The notes beneath the pieces are model-generated. The model was not told the DNA's origin. It saw only the letters and a list, made by a program, of their open reading frames with translations, and did no database searches. Shown here one piece after another: positions 21,885 through 33,690 of a stretch of 64,000 bases of DNA. Source of the stretch: Pteria penguin. Lineage: Eukaryota; Mollusca; Bivalvia; Pterioida; Pteriidae. The translations under genes and the position numbers were made by a program. Location of the stretch: the NCBI GenBank assembly GCA_035048485.1, contig CM068581.1:6082430-6146429 (forward strand), in the 5' to 3' direction. Every line of letters starts with the position of its first letter. Positions within the stretch are counted from its first letter, which is position 1.

Positions 21885-22425
21885 TGTCTGTAGTGATATT
21901 ATTAACTTGAATACGGATTATCACCCTCTCTGTAGTGATATTATTAACATGTATACGGATTATCACCCTCTCTGTAGTGACATTATTAACTTGTATACGG
22001 ATTATCACCCTCTCTGTAGTGACATTATTAACTTGTATACGGATTATCACCCTCTCTGTAGTGACATTATTAACTTGTATACGGATTATCACCCTCTCAG
22101 TAGTGATATTATTTACTTGTATACGGATTATCACCCTCTCCGTATTGATATTACATGTATTAACTTAAATATTGATTATCACCCTCTCTGTAGTGATATT
22201 ATTTACTTGTATACGGATTATCACCCTCTCTGTAGAGACATTATTTACTTGTATACGGATTATCACCCTCTCTGTAGTGATATTATTTACTTGTATACGG
22301 ATTATCACCCTCTCTGTAGAGACATTATTTACTTGTATACGGATTATCACCCTCTCTGTAGCGATATTACATGTATTTACTTGAATACGGATTATCACCC
22401 TCTCTCTAGTGATACTATTAACTTG
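21885..22425. repeat. 42-bp minisatellite, about 13 units
   Basis: TATACGGATTATCACCCTCT followed by CTGTAGTGATATTATTAACT and TG repeats every 42 bp (TCACCC at 21921 and 21963). Two units carry a short ATTACATGTATTAACT-type insertion (22150 and 22370). A plus frame (21820-22491) reads a 14-residue repeat ending YHPLCSDI, but opposite-strand frames are equally open. Confidence 0.95.
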
Positions 22426-22744
22426 TTTATGGCGCGGACCCAGGCCCATATCCGATATAATGGTCATAGGGGAAGTGTAGAAAGTAGATAAAGGTAATTT
22501 AAATTTAATATAATTTTAATCAGAACTTTAATGACCCCAAATTCTCACATACCGTCATGTAGCTTAACATTGCTGCCTTCTCTTATCTCTCAGAATGAGA
22601 TATGCATATATTTATAATCATAAGCCAGCAATGGAGTGCCAAAGTTGAAACTATTTTAGTGTTGTACTATATTCGTACAATATAAAATCATTACACACTT
22701 GTAATCGGAGAGTTCACTATATGCAACTTTTATCCGTGTTTATG

Positions 22745-23800
22745 CCCAATCAATAATGATGATGTACAACTTGTATACAGCTTACCACCCCCTCTGTAAT
22801 GATCATATACAACTTGTATACGAGTTACCACCCCTTCTATAATGGTGATACAACTTACATACGGGTTACCACCCTCTCTGTAATGATAATATACAACTTG
22901 TATACGAGTTAACACCCCTTCTATAATGGTGATACAACTTACATACGGTTACCACCCTCTCTGATTGATTGATTGATTGATTGATTATTGTTTTACGTCA
23001 CACCACGAATATTTCACGTATATGGTGACGGCATCTGCCTGATGCGGAGCATACAAATTTTGACCTTTGCAACGGACCCACCCGAAGCAGTGAGGGATCT
23101 TTAACGTGCCATGCATACCACAACACGGGGCCTCGGTTTTTACTGTCTCATCCGAAAGACATGACACCGACATGACCAGAGCGGGACTCGAACCCCGGCC
23201 TCCCGATCAGGAGTCCGACGCGATACCACTAGGCCACGCCGGCTTACCACCCTCTCTGTAATGATAACATACAACTTGTATACGAGTTACCACCCCTTCT
23301 ATAGTGGTGATACAACTGGCATACGGGTTACCACCCCCTCTGTAATGATAACATACTACTTGTATACGAGTTACCACCCCTTCTATAATGGTGATACAAA
23401 TTGCATACGGTTACCACCACCTCTGTAATTATAACATACAATTTGTATACGAGTTACCACCCCTTCTATAATGGTGATACAACTTACATACTGGTTACCA
23501 CCCCCTCTGTAATGATAATATACAATTTGTATACGAGTTACCACCCCTTCTATAATGGCGATACAGCTTGCATACGGTTACCACCCCGTCTGTAATTATG
23601 ATATACAACTTGTATACGAGTTACCACCCCTTCTATAATGGTGATACAACTTACATACCGTTTACCACCCCCTCTGTAATGATAATATACAACATGTATA
23701 GATTTACCACCCCTTCTATACCACCCCCTGTGTAATGATAATTTACGACTTGTATAAAGGTCACCAACCCTTCTACAATAGTTATGTACCACTGTGTAAT
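22745..23800. repeat. 84-bp minisatellite (two 42-bp half-units)
   Basis: Alternating half-units read CTTGTATACGAGTTACCACC with CCTTCTATAATGGTGATACA, and CTTACATACGGGTTACCACC with CCCTCTGTAATGATAATATA. CGAGTTA recurs at 22821, 22905, 23283, 23367 and 23450, about 84 bp apart outside the SINE. Both halves align with the 42-bp unit at 21885-22425. The array is split by the SINE at 22964-23243. Confidence 0.92.
22964..23243 (-). mobile_element. tRNA-derived SINE, head type A, with target-site duplication
   Basis: On the minus strand the head is AGCCGGCGTGGCCTAGTGGT with box B in GGGGTTCGAGTCCC. The body includes CGGATGAGACAGTAAAAACC, CACTGCTTCGGGTGGGTCCG and GTGACGTAAAACAA, and the tail is (AATC)n. 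The 15-bp sequence TTACCACCCTCTCTG flanks it on both sides (22949-22963 and 23244-23258). The array resumes at the duplicated point rather than the next phase, so this is a true target duplication. Confidence 0.92.
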
Positions 23801-23809
23801 GGGTCACCA

Positions 23810-25975
23810 ACCCTTCGGCACTAGTTATATACAACTGTGTAATGGGTAACCAACCCTACTACAATAATGATACCCAACTGTGTAATGGGTCACCAACCCT
23901 ACTACAATAATGATACCCAACTGTGTAATGGTCACCAACCCTACTACAATAATGATACCCAACTGTGTAATGGGTCACCAACCCTACTACAATAATGATA
24001 CCCAACTGTGTAATGGTCACCAACCCTACTACAATAATGATACCCAACTGTGTAATGGGTCACCAACCCTACTACAATAATGATACCCAACTGTGTAATG
24101 GTCACCAACCCTACTGAAATAATGATACCCAACTGTGTAATGGTCACCAACCCTACTGAAATAATGATACCCAACTGTGTAATGGGTCACCAACCCTACT
24201 ACAATAATGATACCCAACTGTGTAATGGGTCACCAACCCTACTACAATAATGATACCCAACTGTGTAATGGGTCACCAACCCTACTACAATAATGATACC
24301 CAACTGTGTAATGGGTCACCAACCCTACTACAATAATGATACCCAACTGTGTAATGGGTCACCAACCCTACTACAATAATGATACCCAACTGTGTAATGG
24401 TCACCAACCCTACTACAATAATGATACCCAACTGTGTAGGAGCAGGCGTGGTGTAGTGGTTAAGCGCTTGGCTTGCGGCGCCGACGATCCGGGTTCAATT
24501 CCCGGGTTGCGCCACTATGTTTAAGAGGTTGGTAACCTCCTGCTTCCATGTCGCGATATAACTGAAATATTGTTGAAAGCGACGTAAAACACCAATCAAC
24601 CAACCAACCAACCCAACTGTGTAATGGGTCACCAACCCTACTACAATAATGATACCCAACTGTGTAATGGGTCACCAACCCTACTGAAATAATGATACCC
24701 AACTGTGTAATGGTCACCAACCCTACTACAATAATGATACCCAACTGTGTAATGGTCACCAACCCTACTACAATAATGATACCCAACTGTGTAATGGGTC
24801 ACCAACCCTACTACAATAATGATACCCAACTGTGTAATGGTCACCAACCCTACTACAATAATGATACCCAACTGTGTAATGGTCACCAACCCTACTACAA
24901 TAATGATACCCAACTGTGTAATGGTCACCAACCCTACTACAATAATGATACCCAACTGTGTAATGGTCACCAACCCTACTACAATAATGATACCCAACTG
25001 TGTAATGGTCACCAACCCTACTACAATAATGATACCCAACTGTGTAATGGTCACCAACCCTACTACAATAATGATACCCAACTGTGTAATGGTCACCAAC
25101 CCTACTACAATAATGATACCCAACTGTGTAATGGGTCACCAACCCTACTACAATAATGATACCCAACTGTGTAATGGTCACCAACCCTACTACAATAATG
25201 ATACCCAACTGTGTAATGGTCACCAACCCTACTGAAATAATGATACCCAACTGTGTAATGGTCACCAACCCTACTACAATAATGATACCCAACTGTGTAA
25301 TGGTCACCAACCCTACTACAATAATGATACCCAACTGTGTAATGGTCACCAACCCTACTACAATAATGATACCCAACTGTGTAATGGGTCACCAACCCTA
25401 CTACAATAATGATACCCAACTGTGTAATGGTCACCAACCCTACTACAATAATGATACCCAACTGTGTAATGGTCACCAACCCTACTACAATAATGATACC
25501 CAACTGTGTAATGGTCACCAACCCTACTACAATAATGATACCCAACTGTGTAATGGTCACCAACCCTACTACAATAATGATACCCAACTGTGTAATGGTC
25601 ACCAACCCTACTACAATAATGATACCCAACTGTGTAATGGTCACCAACCCTACTACAATAATGATACCCAACTGTGTAATGGTCACCAACCCTACTACAA
25701 TAATGATACCCAACTGTGTAATGGGTCACCAACCCTACTACAATAATGATACCCAACTGTGTAATGGTCACCAACCCTACTACAATAATGATACCCAACT
25801 GTGTAATGGGTCACCAATCCTACTACAATAATGATACCCAACTGTGTAATGGTCACCAACCCTACTGAAATAATGATACCCAACTCATGCCATGGCAACT
25901 GTGTAATGGTCACCAACCCTACTACAATAATGATACCCAACTGTGTAATGGTCACCATCTCCTTTGTAATGATAA
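23810..25975. repeat. 42/43-bp minisatellite, about 46 units
   Basis: CACCAACCCTACTACAATAA then TGATACCCAACTGTGTAATG and GT repeats as a 42-mer (TAATGGTCACC) or 43-mer (TAATGGGTCACC). Units are otherwise nearly identical. A TGAAAT variant replaces TACAAT at scattered units (near 24113, 24155, 24683, 25232, 25865). The unit aligns with the 42-bp halves upstream (GGTTACCACCCCCTCTGTAA). The single-base length change rotates the reading frame, which gives the many overlapping open frames on both strands. The last unit carries a CATGCCATGG insertion near 25886. Confidence 0.96.
24439..24610 (+). mobile_element. Second SINE family, tRNA head with short body
   Basis: Box A is TGGTGTAGTGG at 24449-24459 and box B lies in GGGTTCAATTCCCGGG (24491-24506). 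The body is short: ATATTGTTGAAAGCGACGTA then AAACACCAATC and a (CAAC)n tail. The 13-bp ACCCAACTGTGTA occurs directly before (24426-24438) and after (24611-24623) it, and the array restarts from that point, consistent with target duplication. The tail wording, a GCGACGTAAAACACCAA type, resembles SINEs known from molluscs. It differs in head and body from the other SINEs here. Confidence 0.88.
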
Positions 25976-25984
25976 TACTCAACT

Positions 25985-27195
25985 TGCATACAGGTTATTA
26001 TTTTGGGGTAATCGTTATCGAAAGCTCTATACTGTTTTATATGATATTATTTTGAGATACTTGATTTTATATGTGATGTATAAATACACAAGATGCACCG
26101 TGTCCATTACGATTTACATTTAGAGAAAAGCACTTACACCAAGACAGTGTGTAAACGACATCTCTGACAATGCAGGCATTACTTGCGGACACAAGGAGTT
26201 TCTTATTAACGTGAATTATGCGTGTTACAAAGCAATCATTTCTCACTTTGATCACATATAATCATTGTTAACTATAAATGGCTTCTGCAGTAGGTCCATG
26301 CCACACTGTCAGACCCATCTACGCATACCAGACTCATATATTTAGGTTTTAGCTTATCTGTGTACCCATTTAATTTTTCTTACTCTCTGTACCCCATTAA
26401 CCTACTTATTATGAGTTTTACTGTAATTCAGTGTTATTTTTAGACAGAGAAATAGATATCTGACCTGTCGAATCATTTCATGTGAAATGTTGATCAAAAG
26501 TTAGTAAGTGATGGATTCGATGGAGATCGAGATAGATCATGCAATGTTATTTGGGATTTGTAGCAACATGGTGACTTGACTATCGCTTTGTGTGAATCAG
26601 TAACGCCGTATGCTAGACGTCAGTACGCCATGTCATACTCTTACAGTTTACATTGCACTAATTGCTCGAACATAAGATTGACGCACAATGTACACATATA
26701 TCCCCACTAGTCATCCAGAATCAAGCCAGACCTATCTTGTTCACAGCTCATTTTTTTCAACTCAATCAGGAAGATTCAGAGATTGCTGCTGTATAGTCTC
26801 GCAATATCTATCAAGGAATCCCACTCTACACCTGCTTTTGTTTTGCAACTGTCAGTTAAAAGTGAATTCCGTAAATGTTCTGAACATTGTCTATTTCTTG
26901 TTTTATCTGATCAGATGTCGTATGTAATTGATGTAGACGCCTGTGCTAGAGAGTGGTGCAGCGCGGTAACCAATTATTGTCTTAAATAGAGTACAGCACA
27001 CGTCTACTCACACAAGTAGATTGACCAAGTAGGACACTTTATTTTAATACCTTATGTATTATTTCGTCTTTCATATTAAAAAAGTACTTGATATAGAAAC
27101 ATATGTCTACAGTAGTATAATAGATTGTAGTTTAAATAACCTTAAGTGTCCAGTAACGTCCAGTAGTAGATCTATTAGATTTGTTATCTCTGTTG
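25985..27195. other. Single-copy DNA, no gene recognised
   Basis: Frames of 79 and 68 codons overlap at 26688-26989, without a known domain. No tandem structure. It separates the 42-bp superfamily from the 34-bp array. Confidence 0.55.
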
Positions 27196-30100
27196 AATGG
27201 AAGTTCCAGATGCTGTGTTTGGTACTGTCCAATGAAGTACCAGGCACTGTGTTTGGTTCTGTCCCATGAAGTACCAGGCACTGTGTTTGGTTCTGTCCCA
27301 TGAAGTTCCAGGTGTTGTGTTTTGGTTTTGTCCCATAAAGTTCCAGGTGTTGTGTTTGGTTCTGTCCCATGAAGTTCCAGATGCTGTGTTTGGTGCTGTC
27401 CCATGAAGTACCAGGCACTGTGTTTGGTTCTGTCCCATGAAGTTCCAGGTGTTGTGTTTTGGTTCTGTTCCTTGAAGTTCCAGGTGTTGTGTTTGGTTCT
27501 GTCCCATGAAGTACCAAGCACTGTGTTTGGTTCTGTCCCATGAAGTTCCAGGTGTTGTGTTTGGTTCTGTCCCATAAAGTTCCAGGTGTTGTGTTTGGTT
27601 CTGTCCCATGAAGTTCCAGTAATGCGTTTGGTTCTGTCCCATGAAGTTCCAGGTGTTGTGTTTGGTTCTGTCCTATGAAATACCAAGTGCTGTATTTGGT
27701 ACTGTCCAATGAAGTTCAAGGTGTTGTGTTTGGTTCTGTCCCATGAAATACCAAGTGCAGTGTTTGGTACTGTCCAAGAAGTCCAGGTGCTGTGTTTGGT
27801 TCTGTCCCATGAAATACCAAGTGCTATGTTTGGTTCTGTCCTATGAAATACCAAGTGCTGTATTTGGTACTGTCCAATGAAGTTCCAGGTGTTGTGTTTG
27901 GTTCTGTCCCATGAAGTTCCAGGTGCTGTGTTTGGTTCTGCCCCATGTAGCCCAGGTGCTGTGTTTGGTTCTGTCCCATGAAATACCAAGTGCTGTGTTT
28001 GGTTCTGTCCTATGAAATACCAAGTGTTGTATTTGGTACTGTCCAATGAAGTTCCAGGTGTTGTGTTTGGTTCTGTCCCATTAAGTTCCAGGTGATGTGT
28101 TTGGTTCCGCCCCATGACCATGAAGTCCAGGTGCTGTGTTTGGTTCTGTCCTATGAAATACCAAGTGCTGTATTTGGTACTGTCCAATGAAGTTCAAGGT
28201 GTTGTGTTTGGTTCTGTCCCATGAAATACCAAGTGCAGTGTTTGGTACTGTCCAAGAAGTCCAGGTGCTGTGTTTGGTTCTGTCCCATGAAATACCAAGT
28301 GTTGTGTTTGGTTCTGTCCCATGAAGTTCCAGGTGTTGTGTTTGGTTCTGTCCCATAAATTGCCAGGTGCTGTGTTTGGTTCTGTCCCATAAAGTTACAG
28401 GTGCTGTGTTTGGTTCTGTCCCATGAATTCCCAGGTGCTGTGTTTGGTTCTGTGCTATGAAATACCAAGTGCTGTGTTTGGTTCTGTCCCATGAAGTTCC
28501 AGGTGTTGTGTTTCGTTCTGTCCCATAAATTTCCAGGTGCTGTGTTTCGTTCTGTCCCATGAAGTTACAGGTGCTGTGTTTGGTTCTGTCTCATGAATTC
28601 CCAGGTGCTGTGTTTGGATCTGTCCAATGGAGTTCCAGGTGCTGTGTTTAGTACTATCCCCCGAAATTCCAGGTGTTGTGTTTGGTTCTGTCCCATGAAG
28701 TTCCAGATACTCTGTTTGGTTATGTCCTATGAAATTCCAGGTCCTGGATTTGGTTCTGTCCCATGAAGTACTAGGTCCTGTGTTTAGTTCTATCCCATGA
28801 ATTTCCAGATGTTGTGTTTGGTTCTGTCCCATTAATTTCCAGGTCCTGTGTTTGGGTCTGTCCAATGAAGTACCAGGTGTTGTGTTTGGTTCTTTCCCAT
28901 GAAGTTCCAGATGCTGTGCTTGGTTCTGTCCCATGACGTTCCAGATGCTGTGTTTGGTCCTGTCCCATGAAATTCCAGGTGATGTGTTTGGCTCTGTCCC
29001 ATGAAGTTCAAGGTCCTGTGTTTGGATCTGTCCAATGACGTTCCAGGTGCTGTGTTTGGTTATTTCCAAAGAAGTTCCAGGTGTTGTGTTTGATTGTGTC
29101 TCCGAAGCTCCAGATGCTGTGCTTGGTTCTGTCCCATGGAGTTCCAGGTGCTGTGTTTTGTTCTTTCTTATGAAGTTCAAGGTCCTGTGTTTGGTTCTGT
29201 CCCATGAATTTCCAGGTTTTGTGTTTGGTTCTATCCCATGAAATTCCACGTGTTGTGTTTGGTCCCTCCCTATGAAGTTCGAGATGTTGTGTTTGGTTCA
29301 GTCCCATAAAGTTCCAGGTGTTGTGTTTGGTTCTGTCCCACGAAGTACCAGGTGCTGTGTTTGGTTTTGTCCGATAAAATTCCAGATGCTGTGTTTGGTG
29401 CTGTCCCATGAAGTACCAGGCACTGTTTTTGGTTCTGTCCCATGAAGTTCCAGGTGTTGTGTTTGGTTGTCCCATGAAGTTCCAGATGCTGTGTTTGGTT
29501 CTGTCCCATGAAGTGCCAGGCACTGTGTTTGGTTCTGTCCCATGAAGTTCCAGGTGTTGTGTTTGGTACTGTCCAATGAAGTTCAAGGTGTTGTGTTTGG
29601 TTCTGTCCCATAAAATACCAAGTGCAGTGTTTAGTACTGTCCAAGAAGTCCAGGTGCTGTGTTTGGTTCTGTCCCATGAAATACCAAGTGCTATGTTTGG
29701 TTCTGTCCTATGAAATACCAAGTGCTGTATTTGGTACTGTCCAATGAAGTTCCAGGTGTTGTGTTTGGTTCTGTCCCCTGACGTTCCAGGTGCTGTGTTT
29801 GGTTCTGTCCTATGAAATACCAAGTGCTGTATTTGGTACTGTCCAATGAAGTTCAAGGAGTTGTGTTTGGTTCTGTCCCATGAAGTTCCAGGTGCTGTGT
29901 TTAGTACTATGCCCCGAAATTCCAGGTGTTGTGTGCGGTTCTGTCCCACAAAATACCAAGTGCTGTGTTTGGTTCTGTCCTATGAAATACCAAGTGCTGT
30001 ATTTGGTACTGTCCAATTAAGTTCCAGGTGTTGTGTTTGGTTCTGTCCCATGTAGTTCCAGGTGCTGTGTTTGGTTCTGCCCCATGACGTTCCAGGTGTT

Positions 30101-31215
30101 GTGTTTAGTTCTGTCCCATGAAATACCAAGTGCTATGTTTGGTTATGTCCCATGAAATTCCAGGTGTTGTGTTTCGTTCTGTCCCATAAATTTCCAGGTG
30201 CTGTGTTTGGTTCTGTCCCATGAAGTTACAGGTGCTGTGTTTGGTTCTGTCCCATGAATTCCCAGGTGCTGTATTTGGATCTGTCCAATGGAGTTCCAGG
30301 TGCTGTGTTCGGTTATGTCATATTAAGTTCCAGGTCCTGTGTTTAGTACTATCCCCCGAAATTCCAGGTGTTGTGTTTGGTTCTGTCCCACAAAATACCA
30401 GGTGTTGTGTTTGGTTCTGTCCCATGAAGTTCCAGATACTGTGTTTTGGTTATGTCCTATGAAATTCCAGGTCCTGGGTTTGGTTCTGTCCCATGAAGTA
30501 CTAGGTCCTGTGTTTAGTTCTATCCCATGAATTTCCAGATATTGTGTTTGGTTCTGCCCCATTAATTTCCAGGTCCTGTGTTTGGTTCTGTCCAATGAAG
30601 TACCAGGTGTTGCGTTTGGTTCTTTCCCATGAAGTTCCAGATGCTTGGTTTGGTTCTGTCCCATAATGTTCCAGGTGTGGTGTTTGGTTCTGTCCCATGA
30701 AGAACCAGGTCTTGTGCTTGGTTCTTTCCGATAATGTTCCAGGTGTTGTGTTTTGTTCTGTCCCATGAAATACCAAGTGCTGTGTTTGGTTCTGTCAAAT
30801 GATATTACACGTGCTTCATGGTTCTGTCCCATGAAATACCAGGTCCTGTGTTTAGTTCTGTCCCATGAAGTTCCAGGTGTTATGTTTGGTTCTGTCCCAT
30901 TCATTTCCAGGTGCTGTGTTTGTTTCTGTCCCATGAAATACCAGGTCCTGTGCTTGGCTCTGTCACATAAGGTTCCAGGTGTTGTGTTAGGTTCTGTCCC
31001 ATGAAGTTCCAGATACTCTGCTTGGTTCTGTCCTATGACGTTCCAGATGCTGTGTTTGGTCCTGTCCCATGAAGTACCAGGTGCTGTGTTTGGTTCTGCC
31101 CCATGAGGTTCCAGGTGCTATGTTTGGTTCTGTCCCATGAAGTTCCAGGTGCTATGTTTGTTTCTGTCCCGTAAAGTTCCAGGTGTTGTTTTAGTTCTAT
31201 CCCATGAAATTAGCA
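27195..31215. repeat. 34-bp minisatellite, about 118 units
   Basis: GTTCCAGGTGTTGTGTTTGG with TTCTGTCCCATGAA repeats every 34 bp (CAGGCACTG at 27241 and 27275) for 4 kb. Subtypes include AATACCAAGTGCTGTATTTG and GAAGTCCAGGTGC. The minus strand of the unit has no stop trinucleotide in any phase, so all three minus frames stay open for hundreds of codons (up to 351) and read a 34-residue repeat rich in W, T, N and Q. I reject these as genes. Block duplications are described in the findings. Confidence 0.97.
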
Positions 31216-31299
31216 TACGCTGATGTTAAGATACCATTGACTGTCTCGTGTTGTTGTTACCTGTATTGTTATTCAATAGTAAAGTGGCACACATAAATA

Positions 31300-31402
31300 C
31301 ACCAAATAACCGCACACACACAAACACAGACACAGACACACACACACCTACACCCACACCCATCCACACATAAACACACACACACACACTCTCTCTCTCT
31401 CT
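31300..31402. repeat. (CA)n/(CT)n microsatellite
   Basis: Impure CACACA tract with ACAGACACAG variants, passing into a pure CT stretch (31389-31402). It abuts the 42-bp array directly. Confidence 0.92.
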
Positions 31403-31404
31403 AC

Positions 31405-33690
31405 CGTCAGCAATGTCTGAGAGGGGAGAAGGGAGGGTATTTGTCCCGTCAGCAATGTCTGAGAGGGGAGGAGGGAGGGTATTTGTCCCGTCAGCAATGT
31501 CTGAGAGGGGAGGAAGGTGGGTATTTGTCCCGTCAGCACTGTCTGAGAGGGGAGGAGGGAGGGTATTTGCCCCGTCAGTACTGTTTGATAGTTGAGGAGG
31601 GAGGGTATTTGTCCCGTCAGCACTGTCTGAGAGGGGAGGAGGGTGGGTATTTGTCCCGTCAGCAATGTCTGAGAGGGGAGGAGGGAGGGTATTTTTCCCG
31701 TCGGCAATGTCTAAGAGGGGAGGAGGGAGGGTATTTGTCCCGTCAGCACTGTCTGAGAGGGGAGGACGGAGGTTATTTGTCCTGTCAGCAATGTCTGAGA
31801 GGGGAGGAGGGTGGGTATTTGTCCCGTCAGCAATGTCTGAGAGGGGAGGAGGGAGAGTATTTGTCCAGTCAGCAATGTCTGAGAGGGGAGGAGGGAGGTT
31901 ATTTGTCCCGTCAGCAATGTCTGAGAGGGGAGGAGGGAGAGTATTTGTCCCGTGAGCAATGTCTGAGAGGGGAGGAGGGAGGGTATTTGTCCCGTCAGCA
32001 CTGTCTGAGAGGGGAGGAAGGTGGGTATTTGTCCCGTGAGCAATGTCTGAGAGGGGAGGAGGGAGGGTATTTGTCCCGTGAGCACTGTCTGAGAGGGGAG
32101 GAGGGAGGGTATTTGTCCCGTCAGCACTGTCTGAGAGGGGAGGAGGGTGGGTATTTGTCCCGTGAGCACTGTCTGAGAGGGGAGGAGGGAGGGTAGTTGT
32201 CCCGTCAGTACTGTTTGATAGTTGAGGAGGGAGGGTATTTGTCCCGTCAGCACTGTCTGAGAGGGGAGGAGGGTGGGTATTTGTCCCGTCAGCAATGTCT
32301 GAGAGGAGAGGAGGGAGGGCATTTGTCCCGTCAGCAATGTCTGAGAGGGGAGGAGGGAGGTTATTTGTCCCGTCAGCACTGCCTGAGAGGGGAGGAGGGA
32401 GGTTATTTGTCCTGTCAGCAATGTCTGAGAGGGGAGGAGGGTGGGTATTTGTCCCGTCAGCAATGTCTGAGAGGGGAGGAGGGAGGGTATTTGTCCCGTC
32501 AGTACTGTTTGATAGTTGAGGAGGGAGGGTATCTGTCCCGTGAGCACTGTCTGAGAGGGGAGGAGGGAGGGTATTTGTCCCGTGAGCAATGTCTGAGAGG
32601 GGAGGAGGGAGGGTATTTGCCCCGTCAGTACTGTTTGATAGTTGAGGAGGGAGGTTATTTGTCCTGTCAGCACTGTCTGAGAGGGGAGGAGGGAGGGTAT
32701 TTGTCCTGTCAGCACTGTCTGAGAGGGGAGGAGGGAGGGTATTTGTCCTGTCAGCACTGTCTGAGAGGGGAGGAGGGAGGTTATTTGTCCCGTCAGCACT
32801 GTCTGAGAGGGGAGGAGGGAGGTTATTTGTCCAGTCAGCAATGTCTGAGAGGGGAGGAGGGTGGGTATTTGTCCCGTCAGCAATGCCTGAGAGGGGAGGA
32901 GGGAGGGTATTTGTCCCGTCAATACTGTTTGATAGTTGAGGAGGGAGGGTATTTGTCCCGTGAGCACTGTCTGAGAGGGGAGGAGGGAGGGTATTTGTCC
33001 CGTGAGCAATGTCTGAGAGGGGAGGAGGGAGGGTATTTGCCCCGTCAGTACTGTTTGATAGTTGAGGAGGGAGGTTATTTGTCCCGTGAGCACTATCTGA
33101 GAGGGGAGGAGGGAGGTTATTTGTCCCGTCAGCACTGTCTGAGAGGGGAGGAGGGAAGGTATTTGTCCTGTCAGCACTGTCTGAGAGGGGAGGAGGGTGG
33201 GTATTTGCCCCGTCAGTACTGTTTGATAGTTGAGAAGGGAGGGTATTTGTCCCGTCAGCACTGTCTGAGAGGGGAGGAAGGTGGGTATTTGTCCCGTCAG
33301 CAATGTCTGAGAGGGGAGGAGGGAGGGTATTTGTCCCGTGAGCACTGTCTGAGAGGGGTGGAGGGAGGGTATTTGTCCCGTCAGCACTGTCTGAGAGGGG
33401 AGGAGGGAGGGTATTTGTCCCGTGAGCAATGTCTGAGGGGAGAGGAGGGAGGTTATTTGTCCCGTCAGCAATGTCTGAGAGGGGAGGAGGGAGGTTATTT
33501 GTCCCGTCAGCACTGTCTAAAAGGGTAGGAGGGTGGGTATTTTCCCGTCAGTACTGTTTGATAGTTGAGGAGGGAGGGTATTTTCCCGTCAGCACTGTTT
33601 GAGAGGGGAGGAGGGAGGCTATTTGTCCCGTCAGCACTGTTTGAGAGGGGAGGAGGGAGACTATTTGTCCCTTCATCACTGTTCTTTCTT
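31405..33690. repeat. Purine-rich 42-bp minisatellite, about 54 units
   Basis: The unit runs GTCCCGTCAGCACTGTCTGA, GAGGGGAGGAGGGAGGGTAT and TT. A diagnostic variant, TTTGATAGTTGAGG, occurs at 31584, 32214, 32508, 32634, 32928, 33054, 33222 and 33557; the intervals are 15, 7, 3, 7, 3 and 4 units, then 8 units less one base. Because 42 is divisible by 3 and the unit lacks stops, frames of 443 codons (32197-33528, plus) and 600 codons (31711-33513, minus) exist at once. The plus frame is cut by TAG at 32194. No start context, signal peptide or non-repeat domain supports a gene. Confidence 0.97.

Noticed and set aside
21820..22491. 223-codon frame with 14-residue repeat
   Set aside because: It coincides with the 42-bp array, and opposite-strand frames are equally long.
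23810..25975. CRISPR-like array
   Set aside because: There are no unique spacers between repeats; the units are contiguous, and the context is eukaryotic.
27132..29949. 351- and 313-codon minus-strand frames as genes
   Set aside because: All three minus frames are open because the 34-bp unit contains no stop trinucleotide; this predicts the frames without selection.
31711..33513. 600-codon minus-strand open frame as a repetitive secreted protein
   Set aside because: The 42-bp unit lacks stops in this frame, the opposite strand is open too, and there is no signal peptide, unique domain or splice context.
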